Assembly: GCF_007556705.1 (NCBI RefSeq)
Contig: NZ_VJOL01000004.1
Span: forward strand, 1 to 64,000
From: Tepidimonas thermarum
GTDB lineage: Bacteria; Pseudomonadota; Gammaproteobacteria; Burkholderiales; Burkholderiaceae_C
DNA length: 64,000 nt
Direction: 5' to 3'
Positions 1 to 7,724 of this stretch are shown one piece after another (the first letter of the stretch is position 1; every line of letters starts with the position of its first letter). The translations under genes and the position numbers were made by a program. The notes under the pieces were generated by a model that saw nothing but the letters and a program-made list of their open reading frames with translations, had not been told where the DNA came from and searched no databases.

Positions 1-679
1 GTATCAAGGCACGCCGCAAGGCGGGCCGCTGAGTCCGCTGCTGGCGAACGTGCTGCTGGATGAAGTGGATAAAGTGCTGGAAAGGCACGGCCACTGCTTC
101 GTGCGCTATGCCGACGACTGCAACGTCTATGTGCGCAGTTGGAAAGCCGGCGAACGAGTGATGGCGTTGCTGCGCAAGTGCTACGGCAAGCTACGGCTCA
201 AGGTCAATGAGGCCAAGAGTGCGGTGGCGAGCGTTGCGGGAAGAAAGTTTCTGGGCTACAGCTTCTGGTTTGCCAAAGATGGGGTGAAGCGCCGGGTGGC
301 CGACAAGCCGCTGGCGACGTTCAAGCAGAGGATCAGGCAACTGACCCGACGCTCGAGCGGACGCAGCATGGAGGAGGTCATCGACAGGCTCAAGCCCTAT
401 CTATTGGGATGGAAAGCCTACTTTGGGCTGGCGCAAACGCCAGGAGTCTGGCGCGCGCTGGACGAATGGCTGCGCCACCGACTGCGGGCGATCCAACTCA
501 AACACTGGAGGCGGGGTAGCACGATCTACCGGGAACTGATCAACTTGGGCGCTGCCGAGCATGTAGCAAAGCGGGTGGCAGGTAATTCTCGCTGCTGGTG
601 GCGGAATAGCGCGGGAGAACTCAACCGGGTGCTGACCATCGCTTATTTCGACCAACTTGGCCTACCCCGACTCTCATGA
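1..679 (+). CDS. ltrA: Group II intron reverse transcriptase/maturase, C-terminal part (5' truncated by window)
   Basis: Reading from base 2 the frame is open at the window edge and gives TPQGGPLSPLLANV, which is RT block 4, then FVRYADD with the catalytic YADD aspartates, then RT blocks 6-7 (KFLGYSF) and the alpha-helical maturase domain X (a LKPYLLGWKAYFGLAQ segment). The C-terminus carries a WWRNS motif and ends in LPRLS, as in many bacterial LtrA-type proteins. The protein binds its own intron RNA, assists splicing and copies the intron during retrohoming. No frameshift or internal stop is seen, so it is probably active. Only the N-terminal fingers and the start are missing, and they lie outside the window. 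Confidence 0.92.
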   Translation, partial: YQGTPQGGPLSPLLANVLLDEVDKVLERHGHCFVRYADDCNVYVRSWKAGERVMALLRKCYGKLRLKVNEAKSAVASVAGRKFLGYSFWFAKDGVKRRVADKPLATFKQRIRQLTRRSSGRSMEEVIDRLKPYLLGWKAYFGLAQTPGVWRALDEWLRHRLRAIQLKHWRRGSTIYRELINLGAAEHVAKRVAGNSRCWWRNSAGELNRVLTIAYFDQLGLPRLS

Positions 680-691
680 CCTCAACTTCTC

Positions 692-769
692 GAACCGCCC
701 GGTGCGGACCCGCATGCCGGGTGGTGTGGGAGGGGCTCGGTCAGGCATACTGACCGCCCCTATCCCTAT
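692..769 (+). ncRNA. Group II intron domains V and VI with 3' splice site
   Basis: Domain V: ACCGCCCGG (694-702) pairs with CCGGGTGGT (717-725, one G-U pair). An upper stem TGCG (703-706)/CGCA (711-714) and a two-base bulge at 715-716 complete the typical shape. Domain VI: GGG (728-730) pairs with CCC (764-766), AGGGG (731-735) with CCCCT (757-761), and CGGTCAG (738-744) with CTGACCG (750-756) around a GCATA loop. A762 is left unpaired as the candidate branch adenosine. Both domains look intact, which argues for a splicing-competent ribozyme. Confidence 0.8.
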
Positions 770-782
770 GCCCCTTGCCCGC

Positions 783-2924
783 ATGAGTGCAACCACCACC
801 GGTATCGAGCTGCGCGTGTCGTCCCGCCGTCTGGCGTCGGTGGTGGAGTTGCTGTCGTCGATGCGCTTTGCCATCGCGCTGCTGACGGTGATTTGCATCG
901 CCTCGGTGGTGGGGACGGTGCTCAAGCAGCACGAGCCGATCAACAACTACGTCAACCAGTTTGGCCCGTTTTGGTCCGAGGTGTTCGGGGCGCTGGACCT
1001 GTACGCGGTCTACAGCGCCTGGTGGTTTTTGCTGATCCTGGCGTTTTTGGTGGTGAGCACGACGCTGTGCATCGTGCGCAACACGCCCAAGATCCTGGCC
1101 GATTTGCGCCAGTACAAAGAGCACGTGCGGGAGCAAAGCCTGCACGCCTTCCACCACAAGGCGCAGGCCGATGTGCCCGAAGCGCCCCGCGCGGCCGCCG
1201 AGCGTATCGGGCAGGGCTTGCTGGCGCGGGGGTGGAAGGTGCGCCTGGCCGCGCGCGAGACGCCGACCGGCACCGGGTGGATGGTGGCGGCCAAAGCCGG
1301 TGCGGCCAACAAAATCGGCTATCTGGCGGCGCACGCGGCCATCGTCATCATTTGCATCGGGGGGCTGCTCGACGGGGACCTGATGGTGCGCGCCCAGATG
1401 TGGTGGGGTGGCAAAGAGCCGTTTCGCGGCGGCGGCCTGATCGCCGATGTGGCGGAGCGCCACCGCCTCAGCGACGCCAACCCGACGTTTCGCGGCAACC
1501 TGCTCGTGACCGAAGGCACGCGCTCCGGTGTGGCGGTGCTGCCGCAGGCCGAAGGCGTGATCCTGCAGGAGCTGCCCTTTGACGTCGAGCTCAAAAAATT
1601 CATCGTCGAGTACTACCCAACGGGCATGCCGCGACTGTTTGCCAGCGAGATCGTGATCCACGACCGCTACACGGGTGAGTCGCGCCCGGCACGCGTCGAG
1701 GTCAACCATCCGGTCGAACACCGGGGCATCCAGATTTACCAGTCCAGCTTCGACGACGGCGGGTCGCTGGTCAGGCTGCGGGCGCTGCCCATGGGGGCGG
1801 CGGTCAAACCGTTCGAGGTGCAGGGGCGCATCGGTGAGGCGACGACGCTGACCAACGGCGACGAACGCCTGCGCCTGGAGTTCACCGGTTTGCGTGTGAT
1901 CAACGTGGAAAACCTCAGCGGCCCGACGGCCGCTGGTGCCGATGTGCGCAAAGTGGACCTGCGCAGCGCGATCGAGGCGCGCCTGGGGGCGGGCAACAAA
2001 ACCGCGACCGAGCGCAAGCTGCAAAACGTCGGCCCCAGCGTCACCTACAAGCTGCGCGACGAGGCGGGGCAGGCGCGCGAATTTCACAACTACCAGCTGC
2101 CCATCGAGGTGGACGGCCAGCGCGTGTACCTGTTGGGGGTGCGCGATACGCCGGCCGAGCCGTTTCGCTACCTGCGCGTGCCGGTGGACGACCACGACGG
2201 CATCGACGGCTTCGTGCGCTTGCGCGCGGCGCTGGCCGATCCGGCGCTGCGCCAGGCCGCGGTGCGGCGCTATGTGGCGATGGCGGCGCAGGACCAGCCG
2301 CCCGCGGTGGCGCAGGCGCTGGCAGGTTCTGCGCGGCGCGCGATCGACCTGTTTGCCGGCGATGACCCCGAAATCGAGCGCCTGCCCCACAACGGCGCAC
2401 CGCGCCTGGGTGGCTTGCAGGCGTTGTCCGCGTTCATGGAGGCCCACATCCCCGAGGCCGAGCGCGAGCGTGCGGGTGAGGTGCTGCTGCGGCTGCTCAA
2501 CGGCACGCTGTTCGAGCTCTATCAACTGAGCCGGGAGCGCGCCGGCCTGCCCGCCGCCGCGCGCGACGAGGCCACCGCCGCGTTCATGACGCAGGCGGTG
2601 CTGAGCCTGTCGGACGCCTTTTTCTATCCCGCGCCGCTGGTGTTGCAGCTCACCGACTACGAGCACGTGCAGGCCAGCGTGTTCCAAGTGGCACGCGCCC
2701 CCGGAAAAACCATCGTGTACCTGGGGTGTTTGTTGCTGATCATCGGGGTTTTTGCCATGCTCTACGTGCGCGAGCGCCGCCTGTGGGTGTGGTTGGCGCC
2801 GACGGGTGACGGTGCCCGGGCGACCATGGCGCTGTCGAGCAACCGCAAACTGCTCGACAACGACCGCGAGTTCGACGGCCTGCGCGGCCTCTTGCATCCC
2901 ACCGCCTCCGAGGGTTCGACATGA
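783..2924 (+). CDS. resB: Cytochrome c biogenesis protein ResB (Ccs1), system II haem handling subunit
   Basis: A 713-residue membrane protein that with CcsB/ResC moves haem across the inner membrane and ligates it to apocytochromes c. Hydrophobic segments lie near the N-terminus (LLSSMRFAIALLTVICIASV and WWFLLILAFLVVSTTLCIV), at IGYLAAHAAIVIICIGGLL, and at the C-terminus (TIVYLGCLLLIIGVFAMLYV). The large region between is periplasmic and includes the ResB signature around 'VEVNHPVEHRGIQIYQSSFDDGG'-like sequence. The start at 783 gives MSATTTG, matching the usual N-terminus; an in-frame ATG at 768 would overlap the intron end. Neither start has a ribosome binding site nearby, because the intron ends 13 bases upstream. 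It overlaps ccsB by four bases (ATGA), so the two are translationally coupled. Confidence 0.93.
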   Translation: MSATTTGIELRVSSRRLASVVELLSSMRFAIALLTVICIASVVGTVLKQHEPINNYVNQFGPFWSEVFGALDLYAVYSAWWFLLILAFLVVSTTLCIVRNTPKILADLRQYKEHVREQSLHAFHHKAQADVPEAPRAAAERIGQGLLARGWKVRLAARETPTGTGWMVAAKAGAANKIGYLAAHAAIVIICIGGLLDGDLMVRAQMWWGGKEPFRGGGLIADVAERHRLSDANPTFRGNLLVTEGTRSGVAVLPQAEGVILQELPFDVELKKFIVEYYPTGMPRLFASEIVIHDRYTGESRPARVEVNHPVEHRGIQIYQSSFDDGGSLVRLRALPMGAAVKPFEVQGRIGEATTLTNGDERLRLEFTGLRVINVENLSGPTAAGADVRKVDLRSAIEARLGAGNKTATERKLQNVGPSVTYKLRDEAGQAREFHNYQLPIEVDGQRVYLLGVRDTPAEPFRYLRVPVDDHDGIDGFVRLRAALADPALRQAAVRRYVAMAAQDQPPAVAQALAGSARRAIDLFAGDDPEIERLPHNGAPRLGGLQALSAFMEAHIPEAERERAGEVLLRLLNGTLFELYQLSRERAGLPAAARDEATAAFMTQAVLSLSDAFFYPAPLVLQLTDYEHVQASVFQVARAPGKTIVYLGCLLLIIGVFAMLYVRERRLWVWLAPTGDGARATMALSSNRKLLDNDREFDGLRGLLHPTASEGST

Positions 2925-4291
2925 CGTCTGCTTCCCAAACCATCGACCTCAAACTCGACAAGCGCCGCGCTGCGTCGGACGGTGACGCACGCGGCTGGCT
3001 GGCCCGCCGCACCGCGTGGGACTGGGCCTATGCGCTGCTGGCCGTGGTGGGTGCCGCGGCGGCGTTTTGGCAATGGGGCCACGCCATGGACGGCTACGAC
3101 AAGGCCATCTTGGTCGGTGCCGTGCCCAGCCTGGTGGCGCTGGCGTGGTTCTGGCGCCCCGTGCAGCCGCTGACGGTGGTGGTGGCGCTGCTGTCCTTGC
3201 TGGCCATTGGGCTGTACCAGGTGGATGGCCGCGCGGATCTGGCCCGTGCGGAACAGGTGTTTGCGCTCAAATACTTTTTGTCCAGCCAGTCGGCCATCCT
3301 TTGGATGAGCGTGCTGTTTTTCATGAGCACGGTGTTTTACTGGATCGGGCTGCTGGCCCCGCGTGGGGGCGAGACCGCTGAGCGCTTGGGTTCGCGCTTG
3401 GCCTGGGTGGCGGTGACGCTGGCGCTGGTGGGCACCATGGTGCGCTGGTACGAGAGCCACCAGATCGGCAACGGCATCGGGCACATCCCTGTGAGCAACC
3501 TGTACGAGGTGTTCGTGCTGTTTGCCTGGCTGACCGCGGCCTACTACCTGTACTACGAAGACCGCTACCAAACGCGCAGCATGGGGGCGTTTGCCATGCT
3601 GATCGTCAGTGCCGCGGTGGGCTTTTTGCTGTGGTACACCGTGGTGCGTGAGGCGCACCAGATCCAGCCGCTGATCCCGGCGCTGCAGAGCTGGTGGATG
3701 AAGCTGCACGTGCCGGCCAACTTCATCGGCTACGGCACGTTTGCGATTGCGGCGATGCTGGCCTTTGCCTACCTGATCAAGCAAAGCGCGGGCGAGACGA
3801 GCTGGGTCAAGCTCGCGCCGCTGTGGCTGTTGGGCATCGTCTTGTGCTTTGAGCCGTTGGTGTTTCGGCAGGACGCGGCAGCCAAGGGCAGCAGCTACTG
3901 GTTCGTGTACTTTGGCGTGTCGGCCTTGATCGTCGGCGGCATCCTGGCGGCGCGGCGGCGCATCGCGGCGCGGCTGCCCAGCCTGCAAGTGCTCGACGAT
4001 GTGATGTACAAGGCGATCGCCGTCGGCTTTGCGTTTTTCACCATCGCCACCGTGCTGGGTGCGCTGTGGGCGGCCGAAGCCTGGGGCGGCTACTGGAGCT
4101 GGGACCCGAAGGAGACCTGGGCGCTGATCGTCTGGCTCAATTACGCGGCGTGGCTGCACATGCGCCTGATGAAAGGCCTGCGCGGCACCGTCGCCGCGTG
4201 GTGGGCCTTGGTGGGGCTGGGCGTGACGACGTTCGCCTTCCTGGGCGTCAACATGTTCCTCAGCGGCCTGCACAGCTACGGCGCGCTCTAA
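2921..4291 (+). CDS. ccsB: Cytochrome c biogenesis protein CcsB (ResC/CcsA family haem lyase)
   Basis: A 456-residue polytopic protein and partner of ResB. The haem-binding WWD motif is visible near the C-terminus as WGGYWSWDPKETWALIVW, and conserved histidines occur in flanking segments (for example 'KLHVPANFIGYG' and 'AAWLHMRL', and 'SGLHSYGAL' at the end). It has about eight to ten hydrophobic segments, as expected for the family. It starts inside the resB stop (ATGA at 2921-2924). Together the two genes form a complete system II cytochrome c synthetase that would mature cytochrome c1 (petC, 50082) and other c-type cytochromes. It is followed after 18 bases by msrP. Confidence 0.95.
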   Translation: MTSASQTIDLKLDKRRAASDGDARGWLARRTAWDWAYALLAVVGAAAAFWQWGHAMDGYDKAILVGAVPSLVALAWFWRPVQPLTVVVALLSLLAIGLYQVDGRADLARAEQVFALKYFLSSQSAILWMSVLFFMSTVFYWIGLLAPRGGETAERLGSRLAWVAVTLALVGTMVRWYESHQIGNGIGHIPVSNLYEVFVLFAWLTAAYYLYYEDRYQTRSMGAFAMLIVSAAVGFLLWYTVVREAHQIQPLIPALQSWWMKLHVPANFIGYGTFAIAAMLAFAYLIKQSAGETSWVKLAPLWLLGIVLCFEPLVFRQDAAAKGSSYWFVYFGVSALIVGGILAARRRIAARLPSLQVLDDVMYKAIAVGFAFFTIATVLGALWAAEAWGGYWSWDPKETWALIVWLNYAAWLHMRLMKGLRGTVAAWWALVGLGVTTFAFLGVNMFLSGLHSYGAL

Positions 4292-4309
4292 GACGCCAGG
4301 GCACAGGCC

Positions 4310-5287
4310 ATGACGCCGCCACGCCCCAGCGAGATCACGCCGCGGGCGGTGTATGCGTCCCGGCGGCAGTGGCTTGTGCGCGCCGGCATGGCTGCGGCCG
4401 GGGCGTGGGGCGGCTCCCTCGTGCCCGGCGCCGCGGCGGCGGCCCCTGCCACGGCGCCGCGTCCCCAGCGCCTGGCGGCCCTGCCGGCCGTGGCCAGCAC
4501 GCTGGCGGGTGCGCGCACCGACGAGGCGCTGACGCCCTATGCGCTGGTCAGCGGCTACAACAATTTTTACGAGTTCAGCACCGACAAGGAGGAGCCCGCA
4601 CGGCTGGCGGCGCGCATGCGGCTGCGTCCGTGGGCGGTGCAGGTGGACGGTTTGGTGGCCAAGCCGCAAACCCTGGACATCGACGATTTGCTGCGCCTGG
4701 CCCCGCTGGAGGAGCGCATCTACCGCCTGCGCTGTGTCGAGGGCTGGTCGATGGTGGTGCCCTGGATCGGCTATTCGCTGTCGGCGTTGATCGAGCGCGT
4801 GCAGCCGCTGGGCAGCGCCAAGTACGTCGAATTTCACAGCTTGGCCGATCGCGAAACCATGCCCGGCGTGCGCTCCAGCGTGCTGTTGTGGCCGTATGTG
4901 GAAGGCCTGCGTATGGATGAAGCACGCCATCCGCTGACCCTGCTCGCCCTGGGCCTTTATGGCGAGGTGCTGCCGCCGCAGAACGGGGCGCCGGTGCGCG
5001 TCGTGGTGCCGTGGAAGTACGGCTTCAAGAGCGCCAAGTCGATCCTGCGCATCCGCTTCGTGGAGCGCCAGCCCGCCACCGCCTGGAACGTGGCCGCGCC
5101 GCACGAGTATGGCTTTTACGCCAACGTCAATCCCGACGTGCCGCACCCGCGCTGGAGCCAGGCCACCGAGCGCCGCTTGGGGCAGGGTGGCATTTTTGCC
5201 CCACGGCGGCCGACGCTGCCGTTCAACGGCTACGCCGAGCAGGTGGGCCACCTCTACGCGGGGATGGACCTGCGGCGTTTTTACTGA
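4310..5287 (+). CDS. msrP: Protein-methionine-sulfoxide reductase catalytic subunit MsrP (YedY), periplasmic molybdoenzyme
   Basis: A 325-residue molybdopterin enzyme that reduces oxidised methionines in periplasmic proteins. The N-terminus carries a twin-arginine leader: [10 protein letters not shown] around residues 17-26, then an alanine-rich hydrophobic stretch to about residue 46, so it should be exported folded by the TatABC system encoded at 42991-44542. The sulfite-oxidase fold is recognisable, with molybdenum-ligand Cys142 in the [15 protein letters not shown] motif and the [18 protein letters not shown] segment near the C-terminus. Length matches the family. The msrQ start follows within two bases of its stop. 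Confidence 0.95.
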   Translation: MTPPRPSEITPRAVYASRRQWLVRAGMAAAGAWGGSLVPGAAAAAPATAPRPQRLAALPAVASTLAGARTDEALTPYALVSGYNNFYEFSTDKEEPARLAARMRLRPWAVQVDGLVAKPQTLDIDDLLRLAPLEERIYRLRCVEGWSMVVPWIGYSLSALIERVQPLGSAKYVEFHSLADRETMPGVRSSVLLWPYVEGLRMDEARHPLTLLALGLYGEVLPPQNGAPVRVVVPWKYGFKSAKSILRIRFVERQPATAWNVAAPHEYGFYANVNPDVPHPRWSQATERRLGQGGIFAPRRPTLPFNGYAEQVGHLYAGMDLRRFY

Positions 5288-5288
5288 C

Positions 5289-5933
5289 GTGGACCGTTGG
5301 CTGCGCGCGGCCCAACCGTGGGTGCTGCTGGCGCTGGGCGCCCCGGCGGTGTGGCTGTGGGGGCTGGCGCTGGCCGATCGGCTGGGCGCCAATCCGGCAG
5401 AGGCGCTGATCCGTGGCCTGGGCCTGTGGGCGCTGCGGCTGCTGTGGCTGACGCTGCTGGTCACCCCGCTGCGGCAGTGGACGGGCTGGCACGCACTGGC
5501 CCGCTGGCGCCGCGGTCTGGGGCTGTGGGCGTTCGCCTACACGGCGCTGCATCTGCTGGCCTATGCCTGGCTGGACCAGGGCGGCGTGGTCGTGGCCATC
5601 GTGCGGGACGTGGCGCAGCGGCCGTTCATCCTGGTCGGCGCGCTGGCGCTGCTGCTGCTCGTGCCGCTGGCAGCGACGTCGTTCGACCGCGCCATCCGCC
5701 GACTGGGGGCGGCACGCTGGCGCGCCCTGCACCGGCTGGTGTACGGGGTGGCGCTGCTGGCCCTGCTGCACTGGTTCTGGATGCGCAGCGGCAAACGCGT
5801 CTACGGCGAGGTGGCGGTGTATGCCGCGGTGCTGGCCTTGCTGTTGGGCTGGCGGCTGCGCGCTGCCATCAGTCGAGCGCGAGCGCGCGCTCCTGCCGCC
5901 ACAGGTCGGCCACCGTCTCGCGCGCGCGGATGA
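5289..5933 (+). CDS. msrQ: Protein-methionine-sulfoxide reductase haem-binding subunit MsrQ (YedZ)
   Basis: A 214-residue inner-membrane b-type haem protein that passes quinone-derived electrons to MsrP. The GTG start at 5289 is chosen because it lies just after the msrP stop and gives MDRWLRAAQPW, matching the family N-terminus; the longer frame upstream overlaps msrP. Haem-ligand histidines are visible in FAYTALHLLAYAWLDQG and in LHRLVYGVALLALLHWFW. It has five or six hydrophobic segments. The arginine-rich tail overlaps the end of lysA on the opposite strand by 65 bases, an unusually long convergent overlap. Confidence 0.93.
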   Translation: MDRWLRAAQPWVLLALGAPAVWLWGLALADRLGANPAEALIRGLGLWALRLLWLTLLVTPLRQWTGWHALARWRRGLGLWAFAYTALHLLAYAWLDQGGVVVAIVRDVAQRPFILVGALALLLLVPLAATSFDRAIRRLGAARWRALHRLVYGVALLALLHWFWMRSGKRVYGEVAVYAAVLALLLGWRLRAAISRARARAPAATGRPPSRARG

Positions 5934-7167
5934 GCTGCGCTTGTGCGCCGCTGACCAGCACCTCGGCCGCTTTGCCGCGCGTGTTGTAGTGGCTGGCCAT
6001 GCTCATGCAGTAGGCACCGGCCGAGCCCACGGCCAGCCAGTCGCCGGGCCGCACCGCCAGCGCCCGATCACGCCCCAGCCAGTCGCCGCTTTCGCACACC
6101 GGCCCGACGACGTCCCAGACCGTTGGTGGTTCGGTGCGGGGCCGCACCGGCGCGATCGCGTGGTAGGCCTCGTACATGGCCGGGCGCGGCAGGTCGTTCA
6201 TCGCCGCGTCCACGATCAGAAAATGTTTGCTGCTCCCCGGCTTGGTGTAGAGCACTTCGGTGACGCAAATGCCCGCATTGCCGACCAGAGAGCGGCCCGG
6301 CTCCAGCAGCAGGCGGCGATGGCCGTGGCCGCGCGCGTCCAGCCGCGCCAGCAGCGCCTGCCACAGCGCGTCGGGTGTGGGCGGGTGCTCGCCATGGTAT
6401 TCGATGCCCAGGCCGCCACCCAGGTCCAGGTGGTGCAGGGGGATGCCTTCGGCTTCGATGGCCTCCACCAGATCGAGCACACGCTCCAGCGCATCCAGAT
6501 AGGGCGCGACGCTGGTGATTTGCGAGCCGATGTGGCAATCGATGCCCACGACGGACAAACCGCGCAGGCTGGCGGCGTGGCGGTAGGCGTCGAGCGCCTC
6601 CTCGTGCGCGATGCCGAATTTGTTGTCCCGCAGCCCGGTTGAGATGTAGGGGTGGGTTTGCGCATCGACGTCCGGGTTGACGCGCAGGCTGACGGGCGCG
6701 CGCACCCCGCGCTCGCGCGCAACCTCGTCGAGCACATCGAGTTCGGCTCGGCTCTCGACGTTGAAGCAGCCGATGCCGACGTCAAGCGCACGTCGCATTT
6801 CGGCACGCGTCTTGCCCACGCCGGAAAAAACGATGCGCTGCGGCGCCGCGCCGGCGCGCAGGGCGCGCTCGAGCTCACCGCCCGAGACGATGTCGAAGCC
6901 GCACCCGGCGCGCGCAAACACCTCCAAGATGGCGAGGGTGGAATTGGCCTTCATCGCGTAGCAGATGAGGGCGTCGCGCCCCTGCAGCCCGCGCTGGTAG
7001 GCCGCGACCGCGGCGCGCATGGCCGTTGCCGAGTAGACGAACAGTGGCGTGCCGTGCTCCCGCGCCAGATCGGCGACGCGCACGTCCTCCACCCACAGCT
7101 CCCCGTCGCGGTAGGCGATGTAGGGGGCGCCAGGCAAATAGGGGGGCGACGGCTCAGCGGGGGGCAT
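5869..7167 (-). CDS. lysA: Diaminopimelate decarboxylase
   Basis: A PLP enzyme of fold type III that converts meso-diaminopimelate to L-lysine, the last step of lysine synthesis. The PLP lysine lies in the [16 protein letters not shown] motif, with the glycine-rich phosphate site [11 protein letters not shown] and the active-site cysteine motif VCESGDWLG further on. The start at 7167 gives [13 protein letters not shown], 432 residues; an upstream in-frame ATG at 7179 is also possible. A start at 7251 would overlap most of lptM and is rejected. It overlaps lptM by 14 bases, so they probably form one transcript. Its last 65 bases overlap msrQ. Confidence 0.95.
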   Translation of the reverse strand: MPPAEPSPPYLPGAPYIAYRDGELWVEDVRVADLAREHGTPLFVYSATAMRAAVAAYQRGLQGRDALICYAMKANSTLAILEVFARAGCGFDIVSGGELERALRAGAAPQRIVFSGVGKTRAEMRRALDVGIGCFNVESRAELDVLDEVARERGVRAPVSLRVNPDVDAQTHPYISTGLRDNKFGIAHEEALDAYRHAASLRGLSVVGIDCHIGSQITSVAPYLDALERVLDLVEAIEAEGIPLHHLDLGGGLGIEYHGEHPPTPDALWQALLARLDARGHGHRRLLLEPGRSLVGNAGICVTEVLYTKPGSSKHFLIVDAAMNDLPRPAMYEAYHAIAPVRPRTEPPTVWDVVGPVCESGDWLGRDRALAVRPGDWLAVGSAGAYCMSMASHYNTRGKAAEVLVSGAQAQLIRARETVADLWRQERALALD

Positions 7168-7327
7168 GGGGTGCGGCATGGGGCGTGGTCGTGGCGGCGG
7201 GGGGGCTGTCGGCCGGCGCAGGCGGCAGCACGAGCGGTCCTTTTTGCCCACATCCGCTCAGGGACATGGCCCAAACGGCAACCAGCAGCCACGCGCGGCC
7301 GCCTACAATGGCGCGGATCGAAGGCAT
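7154..7327 (-). CDS. lptM: LptM-like small lipoprotein (YifL family)
   Basis: A 57-residue predicted lipoprotein. The N-terminus is a short signal with lipobox LSGC (Cys26), followed by the family signature [12 protein letters not shown]. YifL/LptM proteins act in the outer membrane, where LptM helps mature the LptD-LptE lipopolysaccharide translocon. Linkage to lysA is the usual arrangement in proteobacteria. A TAGAAT hexamer seven bases before the ATG suggests a leaderless or near-leaderless transcript. It is divergent from cyaY with 16 bases between start codons. Confidence 0.85.
   Translation of the reverse strand: MPSIRAIVGGRAWLLVAVWAMSLSGCGQKGPLVLPPAPADSPPAATTTPHAAPHAPR
7304..7309 (+). 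promoter_or_regulatory. Predicted -10 element for cyaY
   Basis: TACAAT on the plus strand, 34 bases before the cyaY ATG at 7344 and inside the divergent lptM coding sequence. No good -35 is visible. Confidence 0.3.
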
Positions 7328-7334
7328 GGCAGCG

Positions 7335-7340
7335 ATTCTA
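7335..7340 (-). promoter_or_regulatory. Predicted -10 element for lptM-lysA
   Basis: TAGAAT on the minus strand lies seven bases before the lptM ATG, which puts the transcription start at or within a base or two of the start codon. No clear -35 is seen. It is one of several genes here with this spacing. Confidence 0.4.
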
Positions 7341-7343
7341 GCG

Positions 7344-7676
7344 ATGACCGATCTCGAATACCTGGACCGGGCCGAGGCGGCCCTCAAGGCGGTGGAGCTC
7401 AACTGCGACCGCCTCAACGAAACCACCGATGCGGACATCGACAACCAGCGCGTGGGCGGCATGATCACGCTGACCTTCCGCAACGGCAGCCAGATCGTGA
7501 TCAACCTGCAAAAGCCGCTGCACGAAATCTGGATGGCGGCGCGCTCCGGCGGCTACCACTACCGCTTCGATGGCCAGCGCTGGATGGACACCAAGGGCGC
7601 GGGGGAGTTTTTTGCCCACCTCTCGCGCGAGGCGTCGGCCCAGGCCGGCATGCCGCTGACCTTCACCCCGATGTGA
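7344..7676 (+). CDS. cyaY: CyaY, bacterial frataxin homologue
   Basis: A 110-residue cytosolic iron-binding protein that modulates iron-sulfur cluster assembly by IscS. The family core is clear: acidic helix 1 ([17 protein letters not shown], then [10 protein letters not shown]), the strand sequence [29 protein letters not shown] and [19 protein letters not shown]. The start at 7344 (MTDLEYLD) matches the family. In-frame ATGs at 7326 and 7308 would add N-terminal residues not usual for CyaY. It is divergent from lptM-lysA and convergent with mrcA. Confidence 0.93.
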   Translation: MTDLEYLDRAEAALKAVELNCDRLNETTDADIDNQRVGGMITLTFRNGSQIVINLQKPLHEIWMAARSGGYHYRFDGQRWMDTKGAGEFFAHLSREASAQAGMPLTFTPM

Positions 7677-7697
7677 TCGCCGCGCCCGCGCGCACCG

Positions 7698-7712
7698 GGG
7701 CGGTTGCCGCCC
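7698..7712. terminator. GC-rich hairpin between convergent cyaY and mrcA
   Basis: GGGCGG (7698-7703) pairs with CCGCCC (7707-7712) around a TTG loop. It lies in the 48-base gap between the two stop codons. It has no T-tract on either strand, so termination is only suggested by position. Confidence 0.3.
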
Positions 7713-7724
7713 ACGCGCGGCCCC

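Larger units (their letters stand above)
1..769 (+). mobile_element. Group II intron, 3' part (5' half lies outside the window)
   Basis: The left edge holds the C-terminal half of an intron-encoded reverse transcriptase/maturase, followed at once by RNA sequence that folds as domains V and VI. The 3' boundary is placed at 769 because domain VI closes at 766 and the sequence then reads TAT, fitting the AY ending of group II introns. A bulged A at 762 lies seven bases before that end, the usual distance for the branch point. The 5' exon, domains I-IV and the N-terminal half of the protein are not visible, so class and 5' boundary cannot be assigned. The 3' exon is the resB gene. Confidence 0.85.

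Noticed and set aside
741-2897. Long open frame on the minus strand opposite resB
   Set aside because: It has no recognisable family, is rich in R, H, Q and A, and exactly shadows resB, as expected from strong third-position GC bias.
7168-7251. Upstream extension of lysA to 7251
   Set aside because: The added residues are low-complexity and would cover about half of lptM, which has its own lipobox and family signature.
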